A stretch of DNA of 64,000 nucleotides from Azotobacter paspali (GTDB lineage Bacteria; Pseudomonadota; Gammaproteobacteria; Pseudomonadales; Pseudomonadaceae): the NCBI RefSeq assembly GCF_042434745.1, contig NZ_JBHLSS010000127.1. One strand, given 5' to 3'. Shown one piece after another: positions 35,247 through 42,790 of this stretch (within the stretch, counting starts at the first letter, position 1; every line of letters starts with the position of its first letter). A program made the translations under genes and the position numbers. Under the pieces are notes generated by a model. The model ran no database searches. It was not told where the DNA came from and saw nothing but the letters and a program-made list of their open reading frames with translations.

Positions 35247-36697
35247 TGCATCGACTGACTCTGGCGCAAATCGCCCGCGGCCTGGCCGCCAAGGAATTCT
35301 CCTCCGTCGAGCTGAGCGAGGCCCTGCTGGCCCGCATCGCCGAACTCGATCCCGGGCTCAACAGCTTCATCACCGTCACCGCCGAGCAGGCCCTGGAGCA
35401 GGCCCGCGCCGCCGATGCGCGGCGCGCCGCCGGCGAGAACGGCGCCCTGCTCGGCGCGCCGATCGCCCACAAGGATCTGTTCTGCACCAAGGGCGTGCGC
35501 ACCAGTTGCGCCTCGAAGATCCTCGACGACTTCGTCGCCCCCTACGACGCCACCGTGGTGGAGAGACTCGCCGCCGCCGGCTGCGTGAGCCTCGGCAAGC
35601 TGAATATGGACGAGTTCGCCATGGGCTCGGCCAGCGAATCCAGCCACTACGGCCCGGTGAGAAACCCCTGGAACAGCGAATGCGTCCCCGGCGGCTCCTC
35701 CGGCGGCTCGGCCGCCGCGGTGGCGGCACGGTTGGTCCCGGCGGCCACCGGCAGCGATACCGGCGGCTCCATCCGCCAGCCGGCGGCATTGACCAACCTC
35801 ACCGGCCTCAAGCCCACCTACGGCCGCGTCTCGCGCTGGGGCATGATCGCCTATGCCTCCAGCCTCGACCAGGGCGGCCCGCTGGCGCGCAGCGCCGAGG
35901 ACTGCGCCTTGCTGCTCTCCGCCATGGCCGGCTTCGACCCGAAGGACTCTACCTGCGTCGATCAGCCGGTGGACGACTACCTGGCCGCCTTGCACCGGCC
36001 GCTGGCTGGCCTGCGCATCGGCCTGCCGCGCGAATACTTCGGCGCCGGCCTCGATCCGCGCCTGTCTGATGCGGTGATGGCCTGCGTCGAGGAACTGAAG
36101 AAGCTCGGCGCCACGGTGAAGGAAATCGGCCTGCCCAGCATGCAGCATGCGATCCCCGCCTACTACGTGATCGCCCCGGCCGAGGCCTCCTCCAACCTGT
36201 CACGCTTCGACGGCGTGCGCTTCGGCTACCGCTGCGAGAACCCGCAGAGCCTCGAGGACCTGTACAAGCGCTCGCGCGGCGAAGGCTTCGGCACGGAAGT
36301 GAAGCGGCGCATCATGGTCGGCACCTACGCCCTCTCCGCCGGCTACTACGACGCCTACTACCTCAAGGCGCAGAAGATCCGCCGGCTGATCCGCAGCGAC
36401 TTCATCGGCGCCTTCCAAGAGGTGGACCTGATCCTCGGCCCGACTACCCCGAATCCGGCGTGGAAGCTCGGCGAGAAGGGCGACGACCCAGTCGCCGCCT
36501 ACCTTGAGGACATCTACACCATCACCGCCAACCTCGCCGGCATTCCCGGCCTGTCCATGCCGGCCGGCTTCGTTGACGGCCTGCCGGTGGGCGTGCAATT
36601 GCTCGCGCCCTACTTCCAGGAGGGTCGTCTGCTCAACGTCGCCCATCAGTACCAGCAGGCGACCGACTGGCACCAGCGGGCACCGGAAGGATATTGA
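35243..36697 (+). CDS. gatA: amidotransferase subunit A
   Basis: 484 residues, amidase-signature enzyme that releases ammonia from glutamine for GatB. The Ser-cisSer-Lys triad is intact: Lys77 (IAHKDLF), Ser152 (PGGSSGGS) and Ser176 (SDTGGSIRQP). Presence of gatCAB means the organism makes Asn-tRNA and/or Gln-tRNA by the indirect route. Confidence 0.97.
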   Translation: MMHRLTLAQIARGLAAKEFSSVELSEALLARIAELDPGLNSFITVTAEQALEQARAADARRAAGENGALLGAPIAHKDLFCTKGVRTSCASKILDDFVAPYDATVVERLAAAGCVSLGKLNMDEFAMGSASESSHYGPVRNPWNSECVPGGSSGGSAAAVAARLVPAATGSDTGGSIRQPAALTNLTGLKPTYGRVSRWGMIAYASSLDQGGPLARSAEDCALLLSAMAGFDPKDSTCVDQPVDDYLAALHRPLAGLRIGLPREYFGAGLDPRLSDAVMACVEELKKLGATVKEIGLPSMQHAIPAYYVIAPAEASSNLSRFDGVRFGYRCENPQSLEDLYKRSRGEGFGTEVKRRIMVGTYALSAGYYDAYYLKAQKIRRLIRSDFIGAFQEVDLILGPTTPNPAWKLGEKGDDPVAAYLEDIYTITANLAGIPGLSMPAGFVDGLPVGVQLLAPYFQEGRLLNVAHQYQQATDWHQRAPEGY

Positions 36698-36713
36698 GGC
36701 ATCGCTCCGCAAT

Positions 36714-36776
36714 GCGGCCGATGCCCCTCCCCCGGCCGGGGGAGAAGCTGGCCCGCAGGGTCGGGAGAGGGGCCGC
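36714..36776. repeat. REP-like nested inverted repeat in the gatA-gatB spacer
   Basis: An 18-base perfect palindrome CTCCCCCGGCCGGGGGAG at 36727-36744 lies inside a larger inverted pair, GCGGCCGATGCCCCTCCC (36714-36731) against GGGAGAGGGGCCGC (36763-36776). It fills most of the 106-base spacer. It resembles the REP-type hairpins common in pseudomonads and may adjust the gatA:gatB mRNA ratio. Confidence 0.6.
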
Positions 36777-36803
36777 ATGCCACCAGATTCGAGGAACACA
36801 CAG

Positions 36804-38252
36804 ATGCAATGGGAAACCGTGATCGGGCTGGAAATCCACGCACAGCTCGCCACCCGCTCGAAGATCTTTTCCGGCAGCGCCACCGCCTTCGGCGCCGAAC
36901 CCAACACCCAGGCCAGCCTGATCGACCTTGGCATGCCCGGCACCCTGCCAGTGCTCAACGAGGAAGCCGTGCGCATGGCGGTCCGCTTCGGCCTGGCCAT
37001 CGAGGCGGAAATCGGCCATACCAACGTCTTCGCCCGTAAGAACTACTTCTACCCGGACCTGCCCAAGGGCTACCAGACCAGCCAGATGGACAAACCCATC
37101 GTCGGCAAGGGCCACCTGGACATCACCCTGGAGGACGGCACGCTCAAGCGCATCGGCATCACCCGCGCGCATCTGGAGGAAGACGCCGGCAAGAGCCTGC
37201 ACGAGGACTTCCACGGCATGACCGGCATCGACCTCAACCGCGCCGGCACGCCGCTGCTGGAAATCGTCTCCGAACCGGATATCCGTTCGGCCAAAGAGGC
37301 GGTCGCCTACGTCAAGGCGATCCACGCACTGGTCCGCTACCTCGGTATCTGCGACGGCAACATGGCCGAGGGTTCGCTGCGCTGCGACTGCAACGTATCG
37401 GTACGTCCGAGGGGCCAAGAAGCCTTCGGCACCCGCGCCGAGATCAAGAACGTCAACTCCTTCCGCTTCATCGAGAAGGCGATCAATCATGAGATTCAAC
37501 GGCAGATCGAGCTGATCGAGGACGGCGGCAAGGTAATCCAGGAAACCCGCCTGTACGATCCGAACAAGGACGAGACGCGCTCCATGCGCGGCAAGGAGGA
37601 AGCCAACGATTACCGCTACTTCCCCTGTCCCGACCTGCTGCCGGTGGTGCTGGAAGAAGGTTTCGTCGAGCAGTTGCGCGCAACTCTGCCCGAGCTGCCC
37701 AACCAGAAACGCGAGCGTTTCCAGAGCCAGTACGCTCTGTCCGCCTACGATGCCAGCGTGCTGTCGGCCAGCCGCGAGATGGCCGAGTACTTCGAGGCGG
37801 TCTTCGAGGTCTGCGGCGATGCCAAGCTGGCGGCCAACTGGGTGATGGGCGAGTTGTCCAGCCTGCTCAACAAGGAAGGCCTGGAGATCGAGCGCTCGCC
37901 GGTATCCGCCGAACAGCTCGGCGGACTGATCCAGCGCATCCAGGACAACACCATCTCCGGCAAGATCGCCAAGATGGTCTTCGAGGCCCTGGCCGCCAGT
38001 GAGGGCGCTAGCGCCGATGCGATCATCGAGCGGAAGGGCTTGAAGCAGGTCACCGACACCGGCGCCATCGAAAGCATGCTCGACGAAGTGCTGGCCGCCA
38101 ATGCCGCCCAGGTCGAACAGTACCGCGCCGCCGACGAGGCCAAGCGCGCCAAGATGTTCGGCTTCTTCGTCGGCCAGGCGATGAAGGCCTCCAAAGGCAA
38201 GGCGAACCCCGGCCAGGTCAACGAACTGCTGAAGAAGAAGCTCGAAGGCTGA
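36804..38252 (+). CDS. gatB: amidotransferase subunit B
   Basis: 482 residues. GatB phosphorylates and amidates mischarged tRNA using ammonia from GatA. The start MQWETVIGLEIHAQL has GAGGAA upstream. KNYFYPDLPKGYQ, SGSATAFG and the C-terminal YqeY-like helical domain (GKIAKMVFEAL, KANPGQVNELLKKKL) are intact. The frame is open upstream into gatA but not conserved. Confidence 0.97.
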   Translation: MQWETVIGLEIHAQLATRSKIFSGSATAFGAEPNTQASLIDLGMPGTLPVLNEEAVRMAVRFGLAIEAEIGHTNVFARKNYFYPDLPKGYQTSQMDKPIVGKGHLDITLEDGTLKRIGITRAHLEEDAGKSLHEDFHGMTGIDLNRAGTPLLEIVSEPDIRSAKEAVAYVKAIHALVRYLGICDGNMAEGSLRCDCNVSVRPRGQEAFGTRAEIKNVNSFRFIEKAINHEIQRQIELIEDGGKVIQETRLYDPNKDETRSMRGKEEANDYRYFPCPDLLPVVLEEGFVEQLRATLPELPNQKRERFQSQYALSAYDASVLSASREMAEYFEAVFEVCGDAKLAANWVMGELSSLLNKEGLEIERSPVSAEQLGGLIQRIQDNTISGKIAKMVFEALAASEGASADAIIERKGLKQVTDTGAIESMLDEVLAANAAQVEQYRAADEAKRAKMFGFFVGQAMKASKGKANPGQVNELLKKKLEG

Positions 38253-38305
38253 GCCAGCGACAGCGCCTGGCCCAAGCCGGCGCTGCACCTCCCGGAGCCT
38301 CGATC

Positions 38306-38674
38306 ATGCTGCGAACATTGCCACTCGCCCTCCTCGCCCTGCTTGCCGGCTACCCTTCGGAGCAGCTCGAAGCCGCCCGCTACAGCGCCCAGGGCATGGC
38401 CTCCTACTATGCCAACCACCACCACGGCAAGCGTACCGCCAGTGGCGAGCTCGTGGATCGCAACACCCTCACGGCCGCCCACCGCACCCTGCCGCTCGGC
38501 AGCCGAGTGCGGGTAACCAGCCTGAGAACCCGCCGCAGCGTGGTGGTGCGCATCAACGACCGCGGCCCCCACACCGGCGGACGGATCATCGACCTGTCCT
38601 ACAAGGCTGCCCGGCAATTGGAGATACTGAATGCCGGCGTGGCCCTGGTACGTCTGGAACTGCTCGACAACTGA
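38306..38674 (+). CDS. RlpA-like double-psi beta-barrel protein
   Basis: 122 residues: an N-terminal hydrophobic signal segment and one RlpA-like DPBB domain (GMASYYANHHHGKRTASGE, LPLGSRVRVT, VVRINDRGPH). No SPOR domain. The Asp of the VRINDRGP motif, catalytic in RlpA lytic transglycosylases, is present, so it may cut or bind peptidoglycan. Such a gene follows gatB in Pseudomonas as well. Confidence 0.88.
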   Translation: MLRTLPLALLALLAGYPSEQLEAARYSAQGMASYYANHHHGKRTASGELVDRNTLTAAHRTLPLGSRVRVTSLRTRRSVVVRINDRGPHTGGRIIDLSYKAARQLEILNAGVALVRLELLDN

Positions 38675-38702
38675 GGGAATGACCGCCTGGGACGGACCCC
38701 GA

Positions 38703-39785
38703 ATGACACCTCTGACCTTCATCTGCCTGATCGCCGGCCTGGCCCTGCTGATCGCCGGCGCCGAAGCCCTGGTTCGCGGCACCGCATGCCTGGCCGCCCG
38801 CTTCGGCATTCCGCCGCTGATCATCGGCCTGACCGTGGTGGCCTTCGGCACCAGCGCCCCGGAAATGGCCGTCAGCGTGCGATCCGCCAGCGGCGGACAG
38901 GGCGATATCGCGGTCGGTAACACCATCGGCAGCAACATCTTCAACGTGCTGATGATCCTCGGCCTGTCCGCACTGGTCATTCCGTTGCGGGTTTCGCGTC
39001 AACTGATCCGTTTCGACGTACCCGTCATGATCGGCGTCAGCCTGCTAGCCTGGCTGCTGGCCATCGACCGCGAATATAGCCGTCTAGATGGAGTGCTGCT
39101 GTTCGCCGGCATTCTCGTCTACATCGCCTTTCAGGTGCGCAGCGGCCTGAATGCCGGAACCAGCGGCGGCAACAACGACTTCGAGACGGAATTCGGCAGG
39201 AAGCCCGCAGGACACCTCGCCCTGCCCGGCCACCTGGCGCTCGTCGCCCTCGGCCTGGCCATGCTGGTCTGGGGCTCCGACCTGCTGATCGATGCCGCGG
39301 TGACCCTGGCCCGAGCGCTCGGCCTATCCGAACTGACGATAGGCCTGACCATGGTCGCCGCCGGAACCTCGCTGCCGGAATTGGCCACGTCGCTGGTGGC
39401 CGCCATCAAGGGCGAGCGCGACATCGCCGTGGGCAATATCGTCGGCAGCAATATCTTCAATCTGCTCGCGGTCCTCGGCCTGACCGCGCTGGTCTCGTCC
39501 GCCCCGCTCGAGGTGTCGCCCAACGCCCTGGCCTTCGACTACCCGGCGATGATCGCGGCGGCGGCGGCCTGCCTGCCGATCTTCTTCACCGGCTACCGCA
39601 TCGGCCGCCGAGAGGGGTTGCTGTTCTTCGGCTACTACCTGGCCTACGGCGCCTACCAGGTACTGTTCGCCAGCGGTGCTTCCGCCGTAGACCTGCTGCA
39701 CGATGCTCTAGCCTGGTACGCCCTGCCGCTGACCACCGTGACACTGCTGGTCATCGCCGCCCGCGAATGGCGGCAACGAAGCTGA
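38703..39785 (+). CDS. CaCA-family Na+/Ca2+ exchanger (YrbG type)
   Basis: 360 residues, about ten membrane helices. The two alpha-repeats that form the cation path are clear: VVAFGTSAPEMAVS...GNTIGSNIFNVL and MVAAGTSLPELATS...GNIVGSNIFNLL. The ATG at 38703 has GGACGG seven bases upstream; an earlier ATG at 38679 has its Shine-Dalgarno abutting it. Ion specificity is inferred from family only. Confidence 0.9.
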   Translation: MTPLTFICLIAGLALLIAGAEALVRGTACLAARFGIPPLIIGLTVVAFGTSAPEMAVSVRSASGGQGDIAVGNTIGSNIFNVLMILGLSALVIPLRVSRQLIRFDVPVMIGVSLLAWLLAIDREYSRLDGVLLFAGILVYIAFQVRSGLNAGTSGGNNDFETEFGRKPAGHLALPGHLALVALGLAMLVWGSDLLIDAAVTLARALGLSELTIGLTMVAAGTSLPELATSLVAAIKGERDIAVGNIVGSNIFNLLAVLGLTALVSSAPLEVSPNALAFDYPAMIAAAAACLPIFFTGYRIGRREGLLFFGYYLAYGAYQVLFASGASAVDLLHDALAWYALPLTTVTLLVIAAREWRQRS

Positions 39786-39794
39786 GAGCGCAGC

Positions 39795-40736
39795 TCAGAT
39801 CCAGCCGAGCCATTGCAGGATGAAAATACCGATATTGGTGGTGACCGCGGCCAACAGCGTGGTGATCACCACTATCCCTCCCGCCAACTGATGATTGCCG
39901 CCCACTGCCTTGGCCATGACGAAGCTGGCCGCGGCGGTCGGGCTCGCGAAATAAAGGAAGAGCACGCCCAGTTCGGCACCACGGAAACCGCATAGCCAGG
40001 CACCGAGCGTCTCCAGCAGCGGTAGCCAGACCATCTTCAGCAGGCTGGCGCCAAGTCCCATACCACCGCTTTCGCGCAGGGCGGCGAGGGAAATGGTGCC
40101 GCCGATGCAGATCAGCGCCAGCGGCATGGTCATCTGCGCGAAATAGTCGCCGGAGGTGAGCAGCCAGGCCGGCAGGCCGACATGCCAGTAGGCAAACGGG
40201 ATCGCCATCAGCACGCCGATGATCAGTGGGTTGCCGAGGATGCTCTTGGCGAGGCTCCAGGGATCGGTCCGGGCGGTCGGGCTGTAGAAAGCCAGCACTA
40301 CCGATGCGAGCGTGTTGTAGACCAGGATCACCGCCCCGGCCAGCACCCCGCCGAGGGACAGACCGTAATCGCCGTACATGCTGGTGGCCAGGGCCAGGCC
40401 GACGATGCCGTTGTTGCCGCGAAACGCGCCCTGCACATAGACGCCGCGATCGGGACGCGGGCAACGCCACAGCGACCAGGCCCAGGCGATCAGGAAGCCG
40501 GCGATGGAAGCCAGGATGAAATAGCCGAGCAGCGCCGGCTGCAACGCCGCATCCAGATCGGCCTGCAAGATCGCGAGGAACAGCATGGTCGGCATGGTGC
40601 CCTTGAACACCAGCGTCGATGCCGTGTCGATGAAGGCGATGTCGATCCAGCCGAGGCGCCGCAACAGTACGCCGAGAAACAGCATGGCGAATACCGGTGC
40701 GGTGATGCCCAGGGTTTGCGAGAACAGCGCGAACAT
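39795..40736 (-). CDS. AEC-family transporter
   Basis: 313 residues, about ten membrane helices in the auxin-efflux-carrier/malonate-transporter fold. Conserved pieces are FRGNNGIVGLALA near the middle and the C-terminal FVMAKAVGGNHQLAGG. Substrate unknown. Its promoter region carries a perfect 12-base palindrome, suggesting local repressor control. Convergent with the CaCA gene, nine bases apart. Confidence 0.9.
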   Translation of the reverse strand: MFALFSQTLGITAPVFAMLFLGVLLRRLGWIDIAFIDTASTLVFKGTMPTMLFLAILQADLDAALQPALLGYFILASIAGFLIAWAWSLWRCPRPDRGVYVQGAFRGNNGIVGLALATSMYGDYGLSLGGVLAGAVILVYNTLASVVLAFYSPTARTDPWSLAKSILGNPLIIGVLMAIPFAYWHVGLPAWLLTSGDYFAQMTMPLALICIGGTISLAALRESGGMGLGASLLKMVWLPLLETLGAWLCGFRGAELGVLFLYFASPTAAASFVMAKAVGGNHQLAGGIVVITTLLAAVTTNIGIFILQWLGWI

Positions 40737-40755
40737 GTGAAAAGTCCGAAAAATA

Positions 40756-40767
40756 ATAGGTACCTAT
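40756..40767 (-). promoter_or_regulatory. palindromic operator candidate for the AEC gene
   Basis: Perfect palindrome ATAGGTACCTAT, 20 bases upstream of the AEC start codon, inside an AT-rich stretch where the -10 region should be. The regulator is not identifiable from this window. Confidence 0.5.
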
Positions 40768-40879
40768 CATAACGGCATATCTCCCGCCGGGAGGCAGGAT
40801 GCCGAGGCACTCCGCCCGGATGGCCTGGCCGGAACCACGAGTTGCCGTCCCGGTACATCCGCTTCCGACGGCACCGGAA

Positions 40880-40922
40880 CGATCGAAAAACCGGCGGCTC
40901 GACAATGGACTGCAAAGCCATG
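40880..40922 (+). repeat. direct repeat, left copy, flanking methyltransferase island
   Basis: The core at 40897-40922, GCTCGACAATGGACTG followed by CAAAGCCATG, matches 41998-42024 with two substitutions and one single-base gap. A weaker match extends left to the CGATCG at 40880. It lies at the upstream edge of the AT-rich block. Confidence 0.6.
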
Positions 40923-41020
40923 CTTAAAGACACCGTAACAAACCAGTGTTAAATCAATATCCATCTGAAAAACCACGAGTGTTTTACGGGCAAATATTCA
41001 GACATAGACATCTTGTCGCC

Positions 41021-41140
41021 ATGGCCCGCCTATTGCCGTTTAAAACCAATCCGTCGTTTGACTTGGTGGTTGATGGAAAAAAATGGAAAAGCATTGGTGC
41101 AGACTTGAACGAGAGGGCAACATCGGCATTGACTTCATAA
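41021..41140 (+). pseudogene. displaced 5' part of the methyltransferase (other frame)
   Basis: From the ATG at 41021 this frame reads MARLLPFKTNPSFDLVVDGK, continues WKSIGADLNER, and ends at a TAA at 41138. The next frame then continues GNIGIDFIINPYLYKEIADF. Joined, the two read like one class I methyltransferase N-terminus (W...AD.N...G......P.L). One extra G in the GGG at 41116-41118 would fuse them. The frame is open back to a GTG at 40946. Either a one-base deletion, a sequencing error or programmed slippage explains it. Confidence 0.6.
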
Positions 41141-42135
41141 TCAACCCATACCTATATAAAGAAATTGCCGACTTTCTCTGCGAAAACCCGGAATCGAAAA
41201 TCGTCGATTTCGGCGCGGGCACGAACATGCTGGCGATTCAATTCATGTATGGAAACTTGCTAGACATCCCTGCCCTGGAGTCGATAAAAAACATCGCTCA
41301 GGCGAGAAAGAACATCGACAACTTCATCGGCTTGGAAGGCTCCGAACAGTTGGTCGCAAAAGCCAGGGAACAGCTTGGCGAACTGGGACATCCGGGCAAT
41401 ATCGACATTCGCCACTTCGAGGTGAGGCACGGACAAAGAAAACCCTTCGGCGACTCGTCCATTGCCCTGGCCATTTCGCGAAACTTCGTCATGCACCTGG
41501 AAAAGAGCGATCTGGAATACCATGTCTCGGAAATTTCCAGAATTCTGAAAAACGATAGAAAGTCTATCATCGCCTTTCTGAACCCGAGCCATGAACAAAA
41601 GAAACACCTCGACCAGAGTCCGCACAACAAACCGCTGCAAACCAACGAGAAATACTCGTTCGTCCATGGCTCCCACGGAGAGCATGGAGTATTCGCCCAT
41701 TACTGGAAGGATATCGATACCTACGAAAAGATCTTCGACAAGCACCTGAAAATAATAAACCAGGTCGAGTGCTTCCCCATCACCGACAGATTCAGGGAAA
41801 AATACCACCGTTATTATCAGAAGGACTTGCCAATGGCCTTGGTATACGTTCTGGCGAAGCGGCAAGGCCTCGACCACGAATCGCTCCTGCCACCCGGCCG
41901 CCAGTCCGCACCGATACATTGCAGGCGATACTTTCATGAGATGATCGGGCAGCGGCTCCGGGAGCCCGACGCTTCAGGGCGATCGCATGGATTCGCCGCT
42001 CGACAGTGGACTGGCAAAACCATGTGTCGACTCGTTCCGGTTTTCGGCAGTTGCACAAGCCGCTGGCCGGGAGGCCGGACACTCCGATTTCGGGCTCCTG
42101 CCAGTCACTTTCCCTTCGCTCGCGCGAACGAATGA
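41083..42135 (+). CDS. class I SAM-dependent methyltransferase, 5' frameshift and abnormal 3' end
   Basis: 350 residues from the ATG at 41083. The SAM-binding motif I is IVDFGAGTNMLA; the acidic motif II residue is in NFIGLEGSE; post-I/IV elements such as DSSIALAISRNFVMHLE follow. The real N-terminus probably lies in the other frame (41021-41112). After about residue 265 (LVYVLAKRQG) the sequence turns GC-rich and low in family character, so the last 80-odd residues look like read-through into flanking DNA. The body is much richer in AT and Lys/Asn/Ile codons than its neighbours, pointing to horizontal acquisition. Substrate unknown. Confidence 0.65.
   Translation: MEKHWCRLEREGNIGIDFIINPYLYKEIADFLCENPESKIVDFGAGTNMLAIQFMYGNLLDIPALESIKNIAQARKNIDNFIGLEGSEQLVAKAREQLGELGHPGNIDIRHFEVRHGQRKPFGDSSIALAISRNFVMHLEKSDLEYHVSEISRILKNDRKSIIAFLNPSHEQKKHLDQSPHNKPLQTNEKYSFVHGSHGEHGVFAHYWKDIDTYEKIFDKHLKIINQVECFPITDRFREKYHRYYQKDLPMALVYVLAKRQGLDHESLLPPGRQSAPIHCRRYFHEMIGQRLREPDASGRSHGFAARQWTGKTMCRLVPVFGSCTSRWPGGRTLRFRAPASHFPFARANE
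41998..42024 (+). repeat. direct repeat, right copy, flanking methyltransferase island
   Basis: Partner of the copy at 40897-40922: GCTCGACAGTGGACTG then GCAAAACCATG. A CGATCG precedes both copies at a similar distance. The pair brackets the AT-rich methyltransferase, about 1.1 kb apart. Confidence 0.6.
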
Positions 42136-42229
42136 AGCGACCGAAAAGCAAGCGCGCCCGGCATCCGGGTCTAACCTGCGGCCGCTCGCACCGAGCCGAT
42201 GCCCGATGCGAAAGACCATGGACAGGCCC

Positions 42230-42790
42230 TCAGCGGCGGACCGGACGTTTCTGCAGCTTGCGCTGCAATGTACGCCGGTGCATACCCAGGGCGCGGGCGG
42301 TGGCGGAGATGTTGCCGTCGTTCTCGCTGAGCACGCGCTGAATGTGCTCCCACTGCAGGCGATCCACCGACATGGGGTTGTCCGGCACCAAACTGTTCAG
42401 GTCGACGTGCTCGGAAAGCAGCGCGGTGAGCACGTCGTCGGCGTCGGCCGGCTTGCATAGGTAATTGCATGCGCCACGCTTGATCGCCTCCACGGCGGTG
42501 GCGATGCTCGAGTAACCGGTGAGGATCAGCACGCGCATCTCGTTGTCCAGTTCGAGCAGCTTGGGCAGCAGCACCAGCCCCGAGTCGCCCTCCATCTTGA
42601 GATCCAGCACGGCATAGTCGGGCACATCTTGAACTGCCAGCTCCAGCCCCCCCTCGGCCGAACTGGCACAACTCACCCGGAAGCCGCGGCGGGTCATGGC
42701 CCGCATCATGACACGGGTGAAGGTCGTGTCGTCGTCCACCAGCAGCAGGTGCGGCTGCTGTTCTTCTCCCTCGATCGGATGCTCACTCAT
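42230..42790 (-). CDS. roxR: redox response regulator RoxR (RegA/ActR family)
   Basis: 186 residues: receiver domain with phospho-accepting Asp63 (AVLDLKMEGDSG) and Lys in CKPAD, then a Fis-type helix-turn-helix (ENDGNISATARALGMHRRTLQRKL). In Pseudomonas RoxR activates the cyanide-insensitive oxidase and other respiratory genes; the family controls photosynthesis, nitrogen fixation and respiration in alphaproteobacteria. Overlaps the roxS stop by eight bases. Confidence 0.94.
   Translation of the reverse strand: MSEHPIEGEEQQPHLLLVDDDTTFTRVMMRAMTRRGFRVSCASSAEGGLELAVQDVPDYAVLDLKMEGDSGLVLLPKLLELDNEMRVLILTGYSSIATAVEAIKRGACNYLCKPADADDVLTALLSEHVDLNSLVPDNPMSVDRLQWEHIQRVLSENDGNISATARALGMHRRTLQRKLQKRPVRR

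Noticed and set aside
36633..38288. A 551-codon open frame on the minus strand opposite gatB
   Set aside because: Antisense to gatB with biased composition only; gatB explains the sequence fully.
41083..42135. Reading the methyltransferase as a fusion with a novel C-terminal domain
   Set aside because: The last ~80 residues are Arg/Gly/Ser-rich, coincide with a jump in GC content and run over the direct repeat, so read-through past a lost stop is simpler.
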